A stretch of DNA of 64,000 nucleotides from Pratylenchus scribneri (lineage: Eukaryota > Nematoda > Chromadorea > Rhabditida > Pratylenchidae), in the NCBI GenBank assembly GCA_030063045.1, contig JAQSEB010000066.1, positions 558,001-622,000 of the forward strand, given 5' to 3'. Under the pieces are notes generated by a model, which worked only from the letters and a program-made list of their open reading frames with translations, ran no database searches and was not told the DNA's origin. Each line of letters begins with the position of its first letter. Positions within the stretch are counted from its first letter, which is position 1. Below, one piece after another: positions 51,159 through 64,000 of this stretch. Position numbers and translations under genes: made by a program.

Positions 51159-51673
51159 AACTTTTCCTTAAAATTATTGATACAAGTTTTATTATAAAAA
51201 TTGCTTACCTTCCAATCCGTACTTCAATGCTTCAATCCGAAAAAAAGAATATTTATCGCTATAATGGAGGAAATTCTTTTGGTGAAAAATGGTTGCATCT
51301 AGCTTCTAGTCCGAAAAAATTGAAGGCTATTGTGCATTAGCATCGTCCATCGCTCATCGTCCATTCAATTTTAAATTCAATTCTTTCATTGGTTTTTCTT
51401 CTATTGAAGGAATTGAGCACAGGAAATCATTATCATTTATTATTCTTTCATTCTAACTATGCATTATGCAAGTCTTTCTTAGAAAAGAAACTAAAAGTAA
51501 AATATGATACGATATTTTTACAATATTTTCAACATCATACGAAAATAGAACTACTGGAAATTTTATTATTGAATTAAAATTTAACATTAAATAAAATTCT
51601 TTCGCATAATTTTATTTATAATCAATCAGTCAGTCATCTTTCTGATTATTTTAATGTTGGAGTTGCTTTTATT

Positions 51674-52332
51674 TTAATTGATACAATCGCGACTTTGGCC
51701 AGAAAATTTTCCTTCCAAATTGATTGTTCCAATGTCGAACGTTTTCTTGGGTTCGGCACTATTTTGTGTGATGAAATCTTTCGGTATCTGAAAATTAATT
51801 CTTCGTGGATAATATTTTAATAATTAAGTAAATCATTAGCTCATACTGTACTTTACAAAAAAAATTTACATGAATTGAAAATTTTTGCAAACACGGAACA
51901 TTTTCGTCATTACAGTCATGATATACATTGACTTTTGGTTCAATATCAGTGATTTCGGTCTCGCTGCCACTCAACTCAAAATTTCCATCTTCATCAGTAA
52001 CACCTTCGGCCATCAAATCATCCGGATCCAAAGCTAAATTGAAAAATACAAATAACGCATTTTATTTACTGTTAAAGGAATTCCAAATTCCAATCGCGAT
52101 TCATAAATTTTTCTGATGCATAAAATTTACTTACTTATATTCAAATTTGTTTTATGTTTCTGTTTTTAATCTTACTGTCTTGGTCGTATAACTTGATTTT
52201 GGTGTTAACACTTGGTTTTCCATTGCACATTAAATTTCCCTTTACAGAAGAAGATTGAACAGTGCCGAAGCATTCAATTATATGGAATTGTAGAGTAAAA
52301 TATAAAAGCACCAATGTAATGAAGATTTTCAT
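51674..52332 (-). CDS. Transthyretin-like (TTL/TTR) family secreted protein, 144 aa
   Basis: Three exons (52176-52332, 51870-52033, 51674-51787) encode 144 aa in frame. The signal peptide is MKIFITLVLLYFTLQFHIIE. The mature part follows the nematode transthyretin-like fold: VKGNLMCNGKPSVNTKIKLY, the turn DPDDLMAEGVTDEDGNFELS, then VNVYHDCNDENVPCLQKFSI and a C-terminal IPKDFITQ...INLEGKF. Four Cys are visible in the mature chain (CNG, HDC, VPC, and RDCIN at the end). Length and motifs are normal for the family. TTR-52 of C. elegans bridges apoptotic cells and phagocytes, but most members have no known role, and many are abundant in parasite secretions. No particular paralog can be named. Confidence 0.93.
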
Positions 52333-53831
52333 TTTTAATGAACAAAATTTCGTTCTTAAGAGGACAGTTAGAAAGGTATTTGGAATGAGACAAACGACAA
52401 TTTATATGGGACGTGGGGCAATTCAATTTCCAGTTTTAATACACACCATTCTTCTGCCTATTTTTATGGTATTATAAACAGCAAAATTGATTATTCCATT
52501 TTACACAAAAACAAAATTAATGACAATAAAATTGTTGTTTAATTTTTATTGAATGAATATCATGAATGTCAACAATAAAAAAATTATAAAAATTTGAAAT
52601 GTATAAAATAGTTATATTTTTCTTTTTTGGAGGGTTGAGCGTTGTATTTGGGGCTATCTAAAATGTCGAATGCACAAACGTTCAAGCTTCAAAAATTCCC
52701 AAACCGCTAAAAATTCTCCTCTGAAAATTCCAAAGTGGATAAAATTTGACTCAATCAGCTAATTATTTATTAAATTTGATTAGAAATTGGTTTAAAAATC
52801 CAAATGCGGTTTAAATAGTTTAAAACCATTTAATTTTGAAAAACATTAATTATGTACAATTTGATGTGTCTTAACTATCTCTATCTCTATCCAATGTTAT
52901 ATGGGTTAGTTATTTTATTTATTAATTAATGAAGGACAAATGACAAACCTTTAAAGCCTTAATTCATATATGTACTCTTTTTTTGACAAATACCTTACGA
53001 TAGATTATATTGGATTCTGCGTGTTTGCGCATTTCATCGAAAAATTCATTTAAATCTTCAATTAAACCATTCTTTGCTAGTTTAAATTTATCATTCATTA
53101 TAGTTTTATTTACAATATCCTACATCTAAATCCGGAAAATCATTGGTTTTTTAACCGGTTTAGATAATATATTATAATAGCCAGAGATGTAGATGAACTT
53201 TTTTATAATTTCTTTTTGTATAACTAATTTTTTACATTAAAATAAGATTTATAATTATATTAACAAGATTAAATCAAATCAAACCGGTAATTACGTAAAG
53301 ATTAAAAATACATATTTATATTTATAGTATGTATGTAATTGTGGTAAGAGCATAAATTTAAAATTTGCGACATGAAAATGTAAATATTTATAAATTATAA
53401 TTTTAAATAATTTGATGAATGGAAAATGGAAATTGTTTAAAAATATGGAAAAAGATATGGCAGAAAGGAATTGAGAAAGATGCTAACTATCACTATTTAA
53501 TATAGAATTTTTAATTAAATAATTATGATAACTGATAAATAAGAATTTGATTAAACTTTGAGGTGTTTTTGATTTGATGATTGATGAGGGATGATGCAAA
53601 TGAAAATTGGCTATGGAAATTTTATGTAATAAAAGATTCTAGTCAAAATAATTTAACTGATGTCTGATGTAGAGATGAATTAGAAAGAACAATTAGATTT
53701 TGATAGGTATAGGTACCCTAAATATGTATGTAAATAAATTATTTTTAAATTATAGTGTATGAAAAATTCTTTGATGTTGTTAGGATATATTTTTAAACCA
53801 TCACTCTGATCTTGAACTTTGGGGCTTGGAC
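52333..53831. other. Intergenic between the transthyretin-like and JUN genes
   Basis: Very AT-rich. It likely contains the JUN 3' UTR and the short transthyretin-like promoter. No gene, tRNA or repeat recognised. Confidence 0.5.
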
Positions 53832-56800
53832 TCAATGTCGATTAATTAGCGGTGTTACGTTGTTCAATTGTTCTTGCAATCTTTTTATGATGATTTGTAG
53901 ACGCGAAATCTCTTCTTCCAATTCATTGCCTCGTTCTTTTTCTTTCTCGACTTCCGCTTCAAGATCCTTATAATATAAGATTTTTGTGAATTTATTTAAA
54001 GTAAATTTTTAATTAATTGTTTACCGATATTCTCTGCAATTTTCTTTGTCGGCATTTTGATGCAGCCAACCTATTCCTCGCTCTTTTTCTACAAAAAAAT
54101 ATAAATTTATAAATTTCAAAATCCATCTTAAGAATCTATTATTCTATTAATTTTTACCTTTCTAATTTCTTTATGTCCTGTTCGCCCATCTGTTCACCAC
54201 TGCTTGATAATGAGTCCTTTCTTCTAATATTCGGAATTCCATTATTGGAAGCTGATTGCTGCTGCTGGCGATGCACATCATTATTTACTTGTATTGAGCC
54301 GTTTAATTGAAGGTGTGTGGAAATTATCGGGGAAGCTTCAGCAGTTAGACCCAACATTTCATTTTGTTCATTGCTGAAAGAAGAAAAATGAATATTTGAT
54401 TTTTAATAATAAATAGTCACAAATAATAAAGATAGAAACTCTTTCATACCCGAAAATAATGGCTGGCTCTTTTTTGATGAATGTGTTTTGATTTGATGGC
54501 CCTTTTTGATTTTGTTGTGAATGTCCACTGCCATTTAAATTTATTGTGGAAGATGATGGCATCTGTTGGGCCGTAGGTTGAAATTGTGGTACTTGGAAAT
54601 CGATGTTGTTCTGCCTGCCTGAGGATGAGGAAGTTTGCCCAATTTGGAAATATTCCATGTATCTTTATATAAAATTTTTACAAAATAAAAAAAAATCATT
54701 CCGAATTTCCTTCCACCTTTTAGCAAGATCGCTAGCGGTTTGATTATTCAAGTCTGCTTGGGTTGTTGTTGGTATTAATGGATTATTTAGCACAATTTTT
54801 GGCAATTCGAGTTTCCGTGCTTCAGCTCCAACCTAAAATGAACCGGATGAAGATCTTCTAATGAAATTTACCAAATTATTTAAATCGTTCTGAATTTGTT
54901 GTCCTAGCAAGTTTTTATTCGGTATTGATGGGGAGAGTGTAGGAGTAAGTGCGGCCAAAGAAAGTAGGAATTTGACTGTGCCTGAAATAAGAGGGATGAT
55001 AATATGCGATTAGATAGCTTTGAATTAGTCGAACTACTTGGAGAGTTATTCTGGAAGGTTGGCAGTGAACTGTCGCCTTGCAATTTTTGCAGTGCTTCTG
55101 AAAATATATGTATAAAAACTTTGGATTAATTAAAATAATTATTTCATATTAATTTGGAATTTCTTTTTTTTTTTGATGTGTTATTATTAATAATTTTATT
55201 ATTCCCACTTTTTCCTCTTTCATATCATAACTTTTTTTGTTATTATTATTATGTATGGTGTATACTTTTTAACAGGGGAAAAGTGAAATGCCCCTCTAGA
55301 TATCATCATCAACAGGATTTATGGTTAGTGTCATTTTATGGATAGGATAGGGACACTATCATCTTTCATCTCACTTATGAACTACCACCCTAAATCTTAA
55401 CCTTAACCTTAACAGAATAACACATAAGGGGAAATTTTAATTTACTTTCTCCCTTTTGAAAAAAGTGCATCATTACAAATAACAAAACATTTTTTTGTTA
55501 AAAATTCTTTTCCTGTAATTTTTTTTCTCGAAAAATGATTAAAATGAAAGCATTAATATGTATACTTTGAAATCCCTGAGCAAAGGTCTCCTGTTCGGTA
55601 GTCACGTTTTTTGGAAAAATAAAATTCGAGGGGGTGGGAGTTTCGAGTTTTGTTCCCTGTTGAAGTTGTTGTTGATGATGATGCTGTTGAGCAGCAACTA
55701 AAATTGATAAATTGAAAACATTTACAAATTTAAGCTCTGATAATAATCAAGTAAAATTATAATAGAATAATGAAAATTAATTTATAGAATTTAATTATGC
55801 CATAACTTGCTTAATTCCGATTAATTTTATAACTAGAAGGTAGGGGAATGTTATTTGGAGAAAAACGAAAACGAACAATGCATGGAAAACTAGGTTTGGA
55901 AAGGAAAAGGAATCAAGGGATTTTCTAATAAATGTACCATAACAAAAATATGGTGGATGAAATTGAATGCGAGAAAGGGGTTAGGCAAAATGAATATTAA
56001 CGGTGATGAATCATCATCCGTCTTGTATCGAAATTTTCTGTTCAAAGCCTCAAGGCTCAATATTTTTGCTCGCGGAATCGTTTATTATTAGAGAAGAAAA
56101 AGATTGAATTTACATCTTCAACAATATACAATATACAACATACATTATATATATTTTGTCAAAAAATAGTTCAATTTTTGGAAGGCAGTTGAGCGAAATA
56201 TATCCTTCTATATTAAGAATGATGTATCAGGGCCATTCATTTTAATATAACAATAACAATGGATGGATTCAAAAAATTTATAGATTGAATGAATTATGAA
56301 ATAAAATATTTAAAAGTAATACAATTATGTTTTTAACGAAGACGAAATGTTTTTTATCGTCTATCGATTGCATAAAAGAAAGAGGTTGATGATTCATCAA
56401 GTCCTTCAAGTTCCAACCATATTTTTGTGCAGAAGTTGGCCAAATTTAAAGGAGAATACAAAGTATTTAAGAGCGGAGTATGTCACCATAGTCGTCCATA
56501 TGTGTGTGCTTACTTAGATGTGAGAATCCCCTACCGCCGAAGGCCATTTTTCACTTACGTAAAATTTTCTCAGGCGACATTAAAAGTGTGGAATCAAGTA
56601 AAGACATCGGTAATGAAATCGGAGACAGTCCACTATTACTGGGTTCTCGGGGTTTCAAATCTAGAAAAATATTTAAATTTGGCATGCATTTCTATAATAA
56701 TTATATACCTCGAAGATCGAGAGAAAGATGTGTACGATCTCGAGTATTACCATTTTGGTCAAGGATAAGGGAAGAGGATGCCGACAACATTGTTGGAGTT

Positions 56801-57352
56801 GATGAACACGCGGTAGTGGACGTAGAATAAGCAAAAGATTGTTGATTTTGATTGGCTAAAATTGAAAAAAATATAAATTTAAAGGGATTTGGAATAGGAT
56901 TAGGATTAAGAATACATTGAAATTTCGACCTTAATAAATAAAATTATAAAAAACACAAATAAAAATTTTTGAATTTGATCTTTCTATATTTGAAAACTCA
57001 TATCGGTTAGATGAATAAAATTGATGATTGGATTTATAATACAAAAATTTTTTCTAATGAGCTATAATTTTTGAATTGGAGAAAATTTAAATATATAAAA
57101 TATGGAATGTTTATTTTTATATTAGGTGGATATATTTTTATTTATTTTAATTTAGATTGTAATTTTTTCCTTTTTTTATGTTATACTTAATTGTAAGATT
57201 TTCCGATGAATTTTAAAAATTGAAAAAATGGTTTATTTTTTACCTTGATCGGCACTGCAATTGATTGAAGAAATTGCGATATTGTTGTTGCTGCTGCTGT
57301 TATTATTATTTATGTTATTGTTCAAATTCTCCTCTAGTTTAGCCGAAAACAT
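53832..57352 (-). CDS. jun-1: JUN-type bZIP transcription factor (AP-1)
   Basis: AP-1 subunit that binds DNA as a dimer, downstream of JNK. It starts MFSAKLEENLNNNINNNN at 57352 (exon 57244-57352). Later exons contain an activation/docking-like stretch (LDSTLLMSPEKILR), then PTPSNFIFPKNVTTEQETFA, a close match to the conserved JUN segment [20 protein letters not shown]. The region IKKEPAIIF and ASPIIST correspond to the part just before the JUN basic region. The basic region is RNRLAASKCRQRK (about 54030-54090) and the zipper DLEAEVEKEKERGNELEEEI plus SRLQIIIKRLQEQL (53832-53969). Several introns are long for this window, and 55110-55560 holds only low-complexity AT/CT sequence. The protein is Gln/Ser/Asn-rich between motifs. 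Family identity is secure; the number of exons between 56400 and 57240 is approximate. Confidence 0.92.
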
Positions 57353-57496
57353 ATATGAGTATGAAGTTTGAAGAAATAGTATGATGTTAGTACTTGGTAT
57401 TAGGTGGATTTTGTTGGGAGAGATATGAATTTGATTGGAACACCGGTATTTGACTATATTAGTGAATCTACAAAAAATTCAAATAAAAAGAAATTA

Positions 57497-57708
57497 CCGT
57501 AAATTTCCTATTAGAAGCCCCGGGGCTTATAAATTTCAGAGACCCTCTGAGTGGCAAGTTTTCTGAATTTTTTGAAACAAAAAATGCGTATTTCGGCCTA
57601 ATTTCACCCCTACATTGGTTAGTTTTGACATAAATTTTTCGATGGGGGGGGCTTCAAATAGGGAGGGGGCTTCAAATAGAGAGGGGGCTTCTAATAGGAA
57701 ATTTACGG
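57497..57708. mobile_element. TA-flanked MITE, 212 bp, just upstream of JUN
   Basis: Inverted terminal repeats CCGTAAATTTCCTATTAGAA and onward (GCCCC) are essentially perfect for about 25 bp, with TA on each side (57495-57496, 57709-57710). That is the target preference of Tc1/mariner-like elements. Near the right end, GGGGGCTTCAAATAG-type units repeat three times (57640-57695). There is no ORF. The element ends 145 bp before the JUN start codon, in the 5' flank. Confidence 0.82.
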
Positions 57709-60700
57709 TAATCTTATTAAAATAGCGAATATTAAAAGGGACATTTTAAAAAGGAATTTGATAATTTAAATTTAAATTATTATAAAAATTTTATTAAATC
57801 TAATGAAATATACCATTGGTGAAGCAGATAATTTTGTCTGCTCTGCACTATAGTCCCTCAACATTCATACAAAAGTAATTCAAAGGAAAATGCTTTAAAA
57901 AATTATAAAAATATCAACTCCATTTAGCAGAAGATAATTAAAAGAAGTTTTCTAAGGAAAATGAGCGGATTATTGAGGGCAAAAATGAAACCACGGACCA
58001 TGGACTTGCATATGGAATAAAAAGAAGGAAGCCCTCTGATACTGTTCACAAAAATTTATTCACAGGCGGATTAAAGATGCCGGTTTTTGCGAGGCTTTAA
58101 TAAACGCAGAACATGATGTCCATATAATGGAATAGCTTTTTTCCATTTTTAAAAAATTTTGTTTGCTTATGCTTTTCAAACGTGAGTGAAATGTTCAGAC
58201 TTTTTTGAGTTTCCACGATGAAATAATAGTAATAGATTAAGATTAAAAGTCTTAATTTTTATTTTGTGTTCAATGAGTTAATACATAATTAAAATTTTTT
58301 CGCGATGATTATTATTAAATATATGGGGATCCAAAAGAATATTTGTCCAGCAAATTTTGATTTTAGATATATTAATAAATTATATTAATTTTTGTAGATG
58401 AAATATTCTTTTGAAAGGATATAACTTCGATGTATTATGTAGTAAAAAATAATACAGCTGCTGAATTCTCTTTATGCTTATTGCATATCCTTTATCTATC
58501 TATTTGTAATAGGGTAGCGGATAGCGATGACAGCGGTTTCTAAGAATGTAATAATCACGGGATTTACACCCACCCTTAAATATTTCCAAACCTTAAATTG
58601 ATTCCGGCGTTAAAAATGTAATTGTTTTTGAATCTATGCCCTGGTTTCCACTTTACCAAATTTTTCAGCAAGCTCATGTAGTTAATAAAAATTTTAATTC
58701 ATATAAAAAGGTTATTGGTCGCAGAATGATAGTGGCTAAAGAGTAGATGAATGGGTCTTTTGTCGCCAGAACTGGCAGGAAGATGAAATGGAGTTTTTCC
58801 CTTGATGCCATTCTTTCATCCAACGACATTAATTGGGTTGGGGACTGCTTATTATTTGGTTGTCAAGGTGAAGCTGGCATGAATGGCTTTGATGAGAAAC
58901 AGTCAAATAAATAGAGAGTGAAAGGAAGGGAAATTAGTGGCAGGGCAATGAAATTTACAGAAATACGAAGGAATAAATGTAGTTTGAAAAATTGTGGCCA
59001 CGAAATGGAGACAGATAAGAAAGGCAAATGCCATATTTTGGTTTGGTCTGCTGCTATTATCGGCTTTAAGCGGAATAGATTCCATTTTTCTTTGGTACCA
59101 TTTTGTCGCGCAATCCGCATTTATGAGTATTCTTTGGCCCTCTGAGATGAGAAGAACTATAATTTTAGGGTTGCCATTGGCAAATTATTTTTTCTTGCTG
59201 CCATTAGAAACTAATTGACAAAAAGCTTTTCGAAATGATTGAATGCCAATTTTAGGCTTGTAATGGGAAAGCAAGAATAGCATTACTTGTAGATAGACTG
59301 TGCAGCAGAGACAGAGCCAAAAATGGTAGAAACTACTTTTTGTATGTTAATCCCAATTCGGGGAACTCGATTAACTGCAGGCATTTAGGCTAATAATATT
59401 TAAAAATCTTAAAAAGGAAACAATAAAGGAAATAAATTTGAAAGAAAAAAGAATTAAAAAAGTAAAACCTGGCAACAAAAAAATTTGCAATATAAATCAT
59501 TTAATTTTATTATACAAGTAACAGGGATGAGATCGGTTTACGGTTTCTTACGCTAGGTTAATAATTTAGGCCGTTTTTGGCATTTTGGCCCCACAATTAT
59601 AATTATGATTTATGTTTTTGTAAAAAAAACATAAAAAACTAAGTCCTTCAGCGAAGGAAAAGATTCAAAATTCAATGAGAATGATTTTTTTTTGATTAAA
59701 AAATTACCAAACATCAATTTTGATTAATTTAACTCTTCATTAATGGAAATATATTGAAATCTCATACAAATTTTTTTATGGTTTTTAATTGTTACGGTCC
59801 GTAATTTCGGTAATTTTTTGGACCCTTAATTACTTTTATGGTTTTCTTTTGGAGAAATTACTGTGATCCCAGCAAAATTATAAATTTTTTATTTCATTGG
59901 TTTCCTGGCTCTTGGGTCCTGAGCTATTTAAATTTTATTCATTAGTGATAAAATTCGTAAATTTCTCCGAACTTGTGTAGCTTAGGTTCGCATTTATTTA
60001 TTTATTTTTGTTCAACTCCATGAAAATGATGCTTGTCCCTACATGCTGACGTGAGCACAATTCTACTATTGCTTCATTTTTCAAATGAAAATAAAAATAA
60101 AAAATTTTGTTATGTAAACCTGATTCCCCAGCCCTAGCTGTGAAATAAAATAGACCATAACTTTTTTAGTTTTATGCAAAACGAATAGTAGATTCGAGCT
60201 CAGCTCGTAAAGATGTGCCGATTGAACTATATTTGAACGGAAATATTTTTTGATCCTTAGGGTCTCCCCTAGCAAATTTCAGATGTATCATTTTCCCATT
60301 TCTTTGCTTTTTGAATGGGTTTGATAAATTTGTTTATTCGGATATTTTATATAATTAAATTATTATAAAAACCGATGAAAATTGAGGCATGGTCAGGCAT
60401 GGTCAATATCGGCTTGATCAAGCGCCCAAATCTCATTTGATTTGTGCTTAATCCGTCAATGCGCCCCTCGAGCATGATGCGATAACAATCATTGACTGTT
60501 CAGAAAGGAGTGATAATATAGCATATAAATGGTGAAAATGGAGTTAATCCTTTGCAATGCATATGCAATAATTGATAGGGCAATGCGAGCGCGATTTAAA
60601 AATTCACGTATAGTAAGTTGGTTCGATATTTTGATTAAATTTATATGATGGTGAGAGCGACCACAGAAAGATGATGATTGAGAATTATTTTGATGAATGT

Positions 60701-61572
60701 TAATTGGTGAAATGGGTAGATTTGCAGCAGGACCATAAGTTGGAAAATTTAAAAGTGGAATAATTTTGCAAACGCAATATTAATTAATAATTGTCCAAAT
60801 GATTTGGATAAAAATTGATTTGGCAAAATAAATAAAGACAAATATTGCAATTTAATTTATTACGTGCTGCTGATGGTTACAATGACAAGTGGCAACACAT
60901 TAAAGTAAATTAAATAGGAAAAAGTATTGAAATGAAAAGCGATCTACCCTGGACGAATAAGCGATAATGATGGAAAGCCAAATAAGCGAAGAAGTTGAAA
61001 AAGAAGGATATTTATTTTATTGTCGAATTCAATAATTTTATAACACGATCGTAATTTAACAAATCCATTATGGACGAATACAATTTGGGATCAGCTTTTA
61101 CAACGCTTTAATTACTGAATCAATTCAATTTGTATTTATCCTTGCCAATTTTTCCTACTCAACGCACATTTTCGTTCGGCATTGAATGCTGCTAAATTTT
61201 TTGGCTTTACAACTTTTTCTATGCTTAACTCTTCATTCAACTCAGAAATTTTGTCACTATATCAAGGCTTACCCATGAAAATTCAAAGGAAATAAAAATG
61301 TGATTATTCGCTATTGTCAAAAGTTGCTTTGTTTTTGTGGCTGAATTTGATGCAAATAAAAATTAATATTAAAACATTTTAATCCAAAATTAAATTTGTT
61401 ATGATTATCTATATTTGATTCGTTGCAATACTATATTTGAGATTGAGATTGGATTTTTGTTGGTTAATTTTAAATAAATCTCTTAAATTATAAACTCGAA
61501 TGAATATTTTTAACATTTTATTCAAAATTATTGAAATTTGGCACGTACAAAATTTGATTATTTTTCGTTTAT
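57709..61572. other. Gene-poor intergenic DNA upstream of JUN
   Basis: Nearly 4 kb of AT-rich sequence with only short, unsupported ORFs. A CAGGGATGAGATCGG motif at about 59522 looks like a hAT end but has no partner. I see no tRNA or other RNA gene. Confidence 0.5.
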
Positions 61573-64000
61573 TTACCAATTAATCAATTTATTATTCAAG
61601 GACATGAAGTAGATTTGTGAGGAATTGCCTTTTGCTGATGAAAAAAACACTTTATCGTTCCGTTCACAGAGGAATTTCAGTCGTTGAGATTTTTTATGCA
61701 TAAACACGCCTGAATTAAATTTTTTTAATAATTTTTTAATAAATTATTAATCACCATCCAAATGTCCCGTCTCAACATTACGTATTTCAATGGCCTTATT
61801 GCCCCAACCCATTATCTGATTTGTTGATATATAGGCTTAAATTTATTTTGATATTGGTTTGCATATAAAAATTTTGATATATTTTACCAACTGATGAAGG
61901 AATTTCGCTCCATTGAAGTTGCACATTTTTCGTGATTTTTCCATATGTATTTACATACACACCCTCATCTATAAATTCAAATATTTAATTAAAATCTGAA
62001 TTAGCATACTATCGTAACATAAAAGTAATTGCATCCCATTCGTGTCCGGCAAAATAACCTGTATTGGATTGTCAAGATTTATTTTTATTAAAGAGAGTTC
62101 TTACAATACAATGTGGAGTCAAATCTTGATGAATTGATTGTGAGGGAGTGTAGATATCGTATATTGAAGCTTTAAAAAATTACATTTAAAATTTATATGT
62201 TGTTTATTTACCCGAATCCAAATCAATGGCATGAAAACCCGCAGAACTACCATACAGTACTTTTAATCGAGCATTTTCTTCTATAGTCAAATCAACAATC
62301 AATGGAGAATGTGTCAACTGGCCAAAACTCTAAGTTGATAAAAAATTATAGAATAACATTATTTATTAAAATTTATTTACTTTAAAAGCCATAAATTTGC
62401 TATAAGGTCTTGGTGCCCAAGCATAAATGGAAAGTGAATTTTCAATGCCAACTACCAGAAATTTGATCCGTTCATAGCGCACTATAAAATATTATAAGTA
62501 GGATTATTATATTCTTTATTACCAATCTTAAAATGAGTCGCTCCTTGCAAATCACCAACATTCATCCAACCATTCCGTTTGTCCGTCTGTTGTAACTTAT
62601 GTTATTATAAAATCAAGTTAATTGAATAATAAAATACCCCTTCAGTCCTTAGAATTTTTTGTTTAAGCCATGACAGATAATAAACTCGAATTCGTCGCTT
62701 TTTTCCACTAATTGTAACCAAAATATTTTGCCCCTCGAGAACCTAATAAAAATATATCATTTTGATACATAATTCAATTTTACTGTCATTTGTTCAATTC
62801 GTCGACGCGTAATCAGGTGATAAACTTAAAATAAAAATTCATACAAAAAGAGTGGAATTTTTGTTACCTTTGCCTTGCCCACTTCGATCGAGAAGCATTA
62901 AACCGGTATCAGTTCCTTAAAGGATATGAATATTTTCCCAATTTTAGTATTAAAATTATTTATTACCTACCTATAAGTAAATTTACACCCCAAAGGGCAG
63001 CACAAAGTATTTCCCCATTAAATCGTTTTTTATATTTGCGGATTTCGGGCGCTTCAACATCATTTGTAATTGCACAATTTGGATTTACATTCACATGAAT
63101 CTTTTAAATTATTTAAAAATAAAAAAAAACTACTTACTTGATTCGGATTTGTCACTCGGCCCGGCCGATTTATTGTCCCACTACTGCTATTTATGCCTAC
63201 AATTGGAGATTCGTTTGTTATGTTTTGGTTGGTTGGATTTCCAAAGAATCCGATGAATGATTTTTCACGGTCCTTTAATTTCATTCCGGGAGAAGAAGTG
63301 ATTTCTTCAATTGAATTTTGTGCCACAAATTTCTAAATAAAATTTAATTTTTTTTCATCCACATCAACACTTTTCTAATTTAATTTTTTAATCGAAAACA
63401 AAAAATCGACTTTTAAAGAAAATTTTGGCTTGCCTGCTGATCCTTAGGGCGTTTCAGCGTTTGAATGGGATCCTCTACTTCATCTTCCTCCTCCTCTTCA
63501 TCAGCATTGTCTCCTTCAATAGCGCAAATTCCTTCAGTTTGCATCAGACGATTTACATAAAGCGCCTTTTCAGGCGATTCTGTCCCCAAAGATCCACATT
63601 CGCTTTTGGACAGTTTCTGTGAAAACTTTCTCCATAAAATCCATAACGATCAATTTTCAAATACCGTCAATTCCAGGCTAATATTTTTGATTTCAACATC
63701 ATCTTCAGAGTCGGAAGAAATGTCATCATTTTTGCTGCCCAATTGTTTTGAAGGAATTTTATATTGATTCTAATTTTAGAATAATTTTAAAAGAAAGCAT
63801 TTCAAATTTTACATCTGGTGCGGATCTCTGCTTTCCAATATTTGATAAACGATTAAGGCTACTTCTTGAGCCAATAATAGGTTCCTTCATTTGTAACAAA
63901 TTTGAGCTGTTACTACGTTTACGCCTTTGCGGCGAAAGTGAAACTTCTCGCAAAATTAACGTTCCACTTGGATCATTTCCGTGATGTGTTGGTGTGGGTG
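61573..64000 (-). CDS. mig-15: MIG-15/MAP4K4 (MINK/TNIK) kinase, C-terminal part with CNH domain (cut by right edge)
   Basis: Sterile-20 family kinase acting upstream of JNK in migration and axon guidance. The kinase domain lies outside the window. From the right edge inward there is a Ser/Arg-rich linker ([20 protein letters not shown]), an acidic patch ([20 protein letters not shown]) and [12 protein letters not shown]. The citron-homology domain follows: [20 protein letters not shown] (about 62990-63060), then [89 protein letters not shown] and [20 protein letters not shown]. The last exon reads [17 protein letters not shown] and ends [13 protein letters not shown] at 61573. These match the vertebrate MINK/TNIK CNH almost motif by motif. 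Confidence 0.94.

Noticed and set aside
55397..55413. CCTTAACCTTAACC run resembling telomere repeats
   Set aside because: The nematode telomere unit is TTAGGC, which does not match; the run is short and lies in a JUN intron.
56427..56830. Plus-strand ORFs of about 110 aa
   Set aside because: They are antisense to JUN exons that continue the JUN reading frame on the minus strand.
59520..59880. CAGGGATG motif suggesting a third hAT element
   Set aside because: No inverted partner or 8-bp duplication was found downstream.

Overview
The window is animal nuclear DNA from a nematode. It is AT-rich, with many short introns (often 45-60 bp, GT-AG) and compact genes on both strands. The gene content is typical of nematodes: a transthyretin-like protein, an SXP/RAL-2 (DUF148) secreted protein, a ShKT-domain heme peroxidase, and nematode-style SMAD, JUN and EOR-1/PLZF-type regulators. 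The species cannot be fixed from sequence alone. An SXP/RAL-2 gene points away from the most basal nematode clade, and the base composition would suit a clade III-V parasite. All gene models were spliced by eye. Where I checked codon phase through every exon (R-SMAD, the 483-aa secreted protein, the SXP/RAL-2 protein, the acidic protein, the GPI-anchored protein and the transthyretin-like protein) the frame closes exactly.

Layout, left to right: N-terminal part of a VWA8 AAA-ATPase (-, cut by the left edge); a long intergenic stretch with a 206-bp tandem duplication; a Smad2/3-type R-SMAD (+); an 838-bp hAT-type non-autonomous transposon and a 28-bp tandem repeat; a NADH-pyrophosphatase Nudix enzyme and, directly upstream on the same strand, a terminal uridylyltransferase with a second hAT-type element in one intron (both -, possibly an operon); a 483-aa secreted protein of unknown function (+); a BTB-BACK-nine-zinc-finger EOR-1/PLZF-like factor (-); an SXP/RAL-2 protein with a very long Ser/Lys/His-rich tail (+); an intergenic region holding a Harbinger-like element; a ZC3H4/Su(sable)-like CCCH protein (+); a two-ShKT heme peroxidase (+); a small prothymosin-like acidic protein (-); a Cys-rich, Ser/Thr-rich GPI-anchored protein of unknown function (-); a transthyretin-like protein (-); a JUN bZIP factor (-), with a TA-flanked MITE just upstream; about 4 kb without genes; and the C-terminal half of a MIG-15/MAP4K4 kinase with its CNH domain (-, cut by the right edge).

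Several genes belong to signalling modules: R-SMAD (TGF-beta/activin), MIG-15/MAP4K4 and JUN (both in the JNK arm), and EOR-1 (Ras/ERK-linked in C. elegans). The secreted set (peroxidase, SXP/RAL-2, transthyretin-like and two unknown proteins) fits cuticle/extracellular or host-interface roles. The clearest new material is (i) two uncharacterised secreted or GPI-anchored proteins, (ii) the SXP/RAL-2 hybrid, (iii) a transposon family whose members share a 31-bp internal module, and (iv) an R-SMAD with an altered DNA-reading hairpin.
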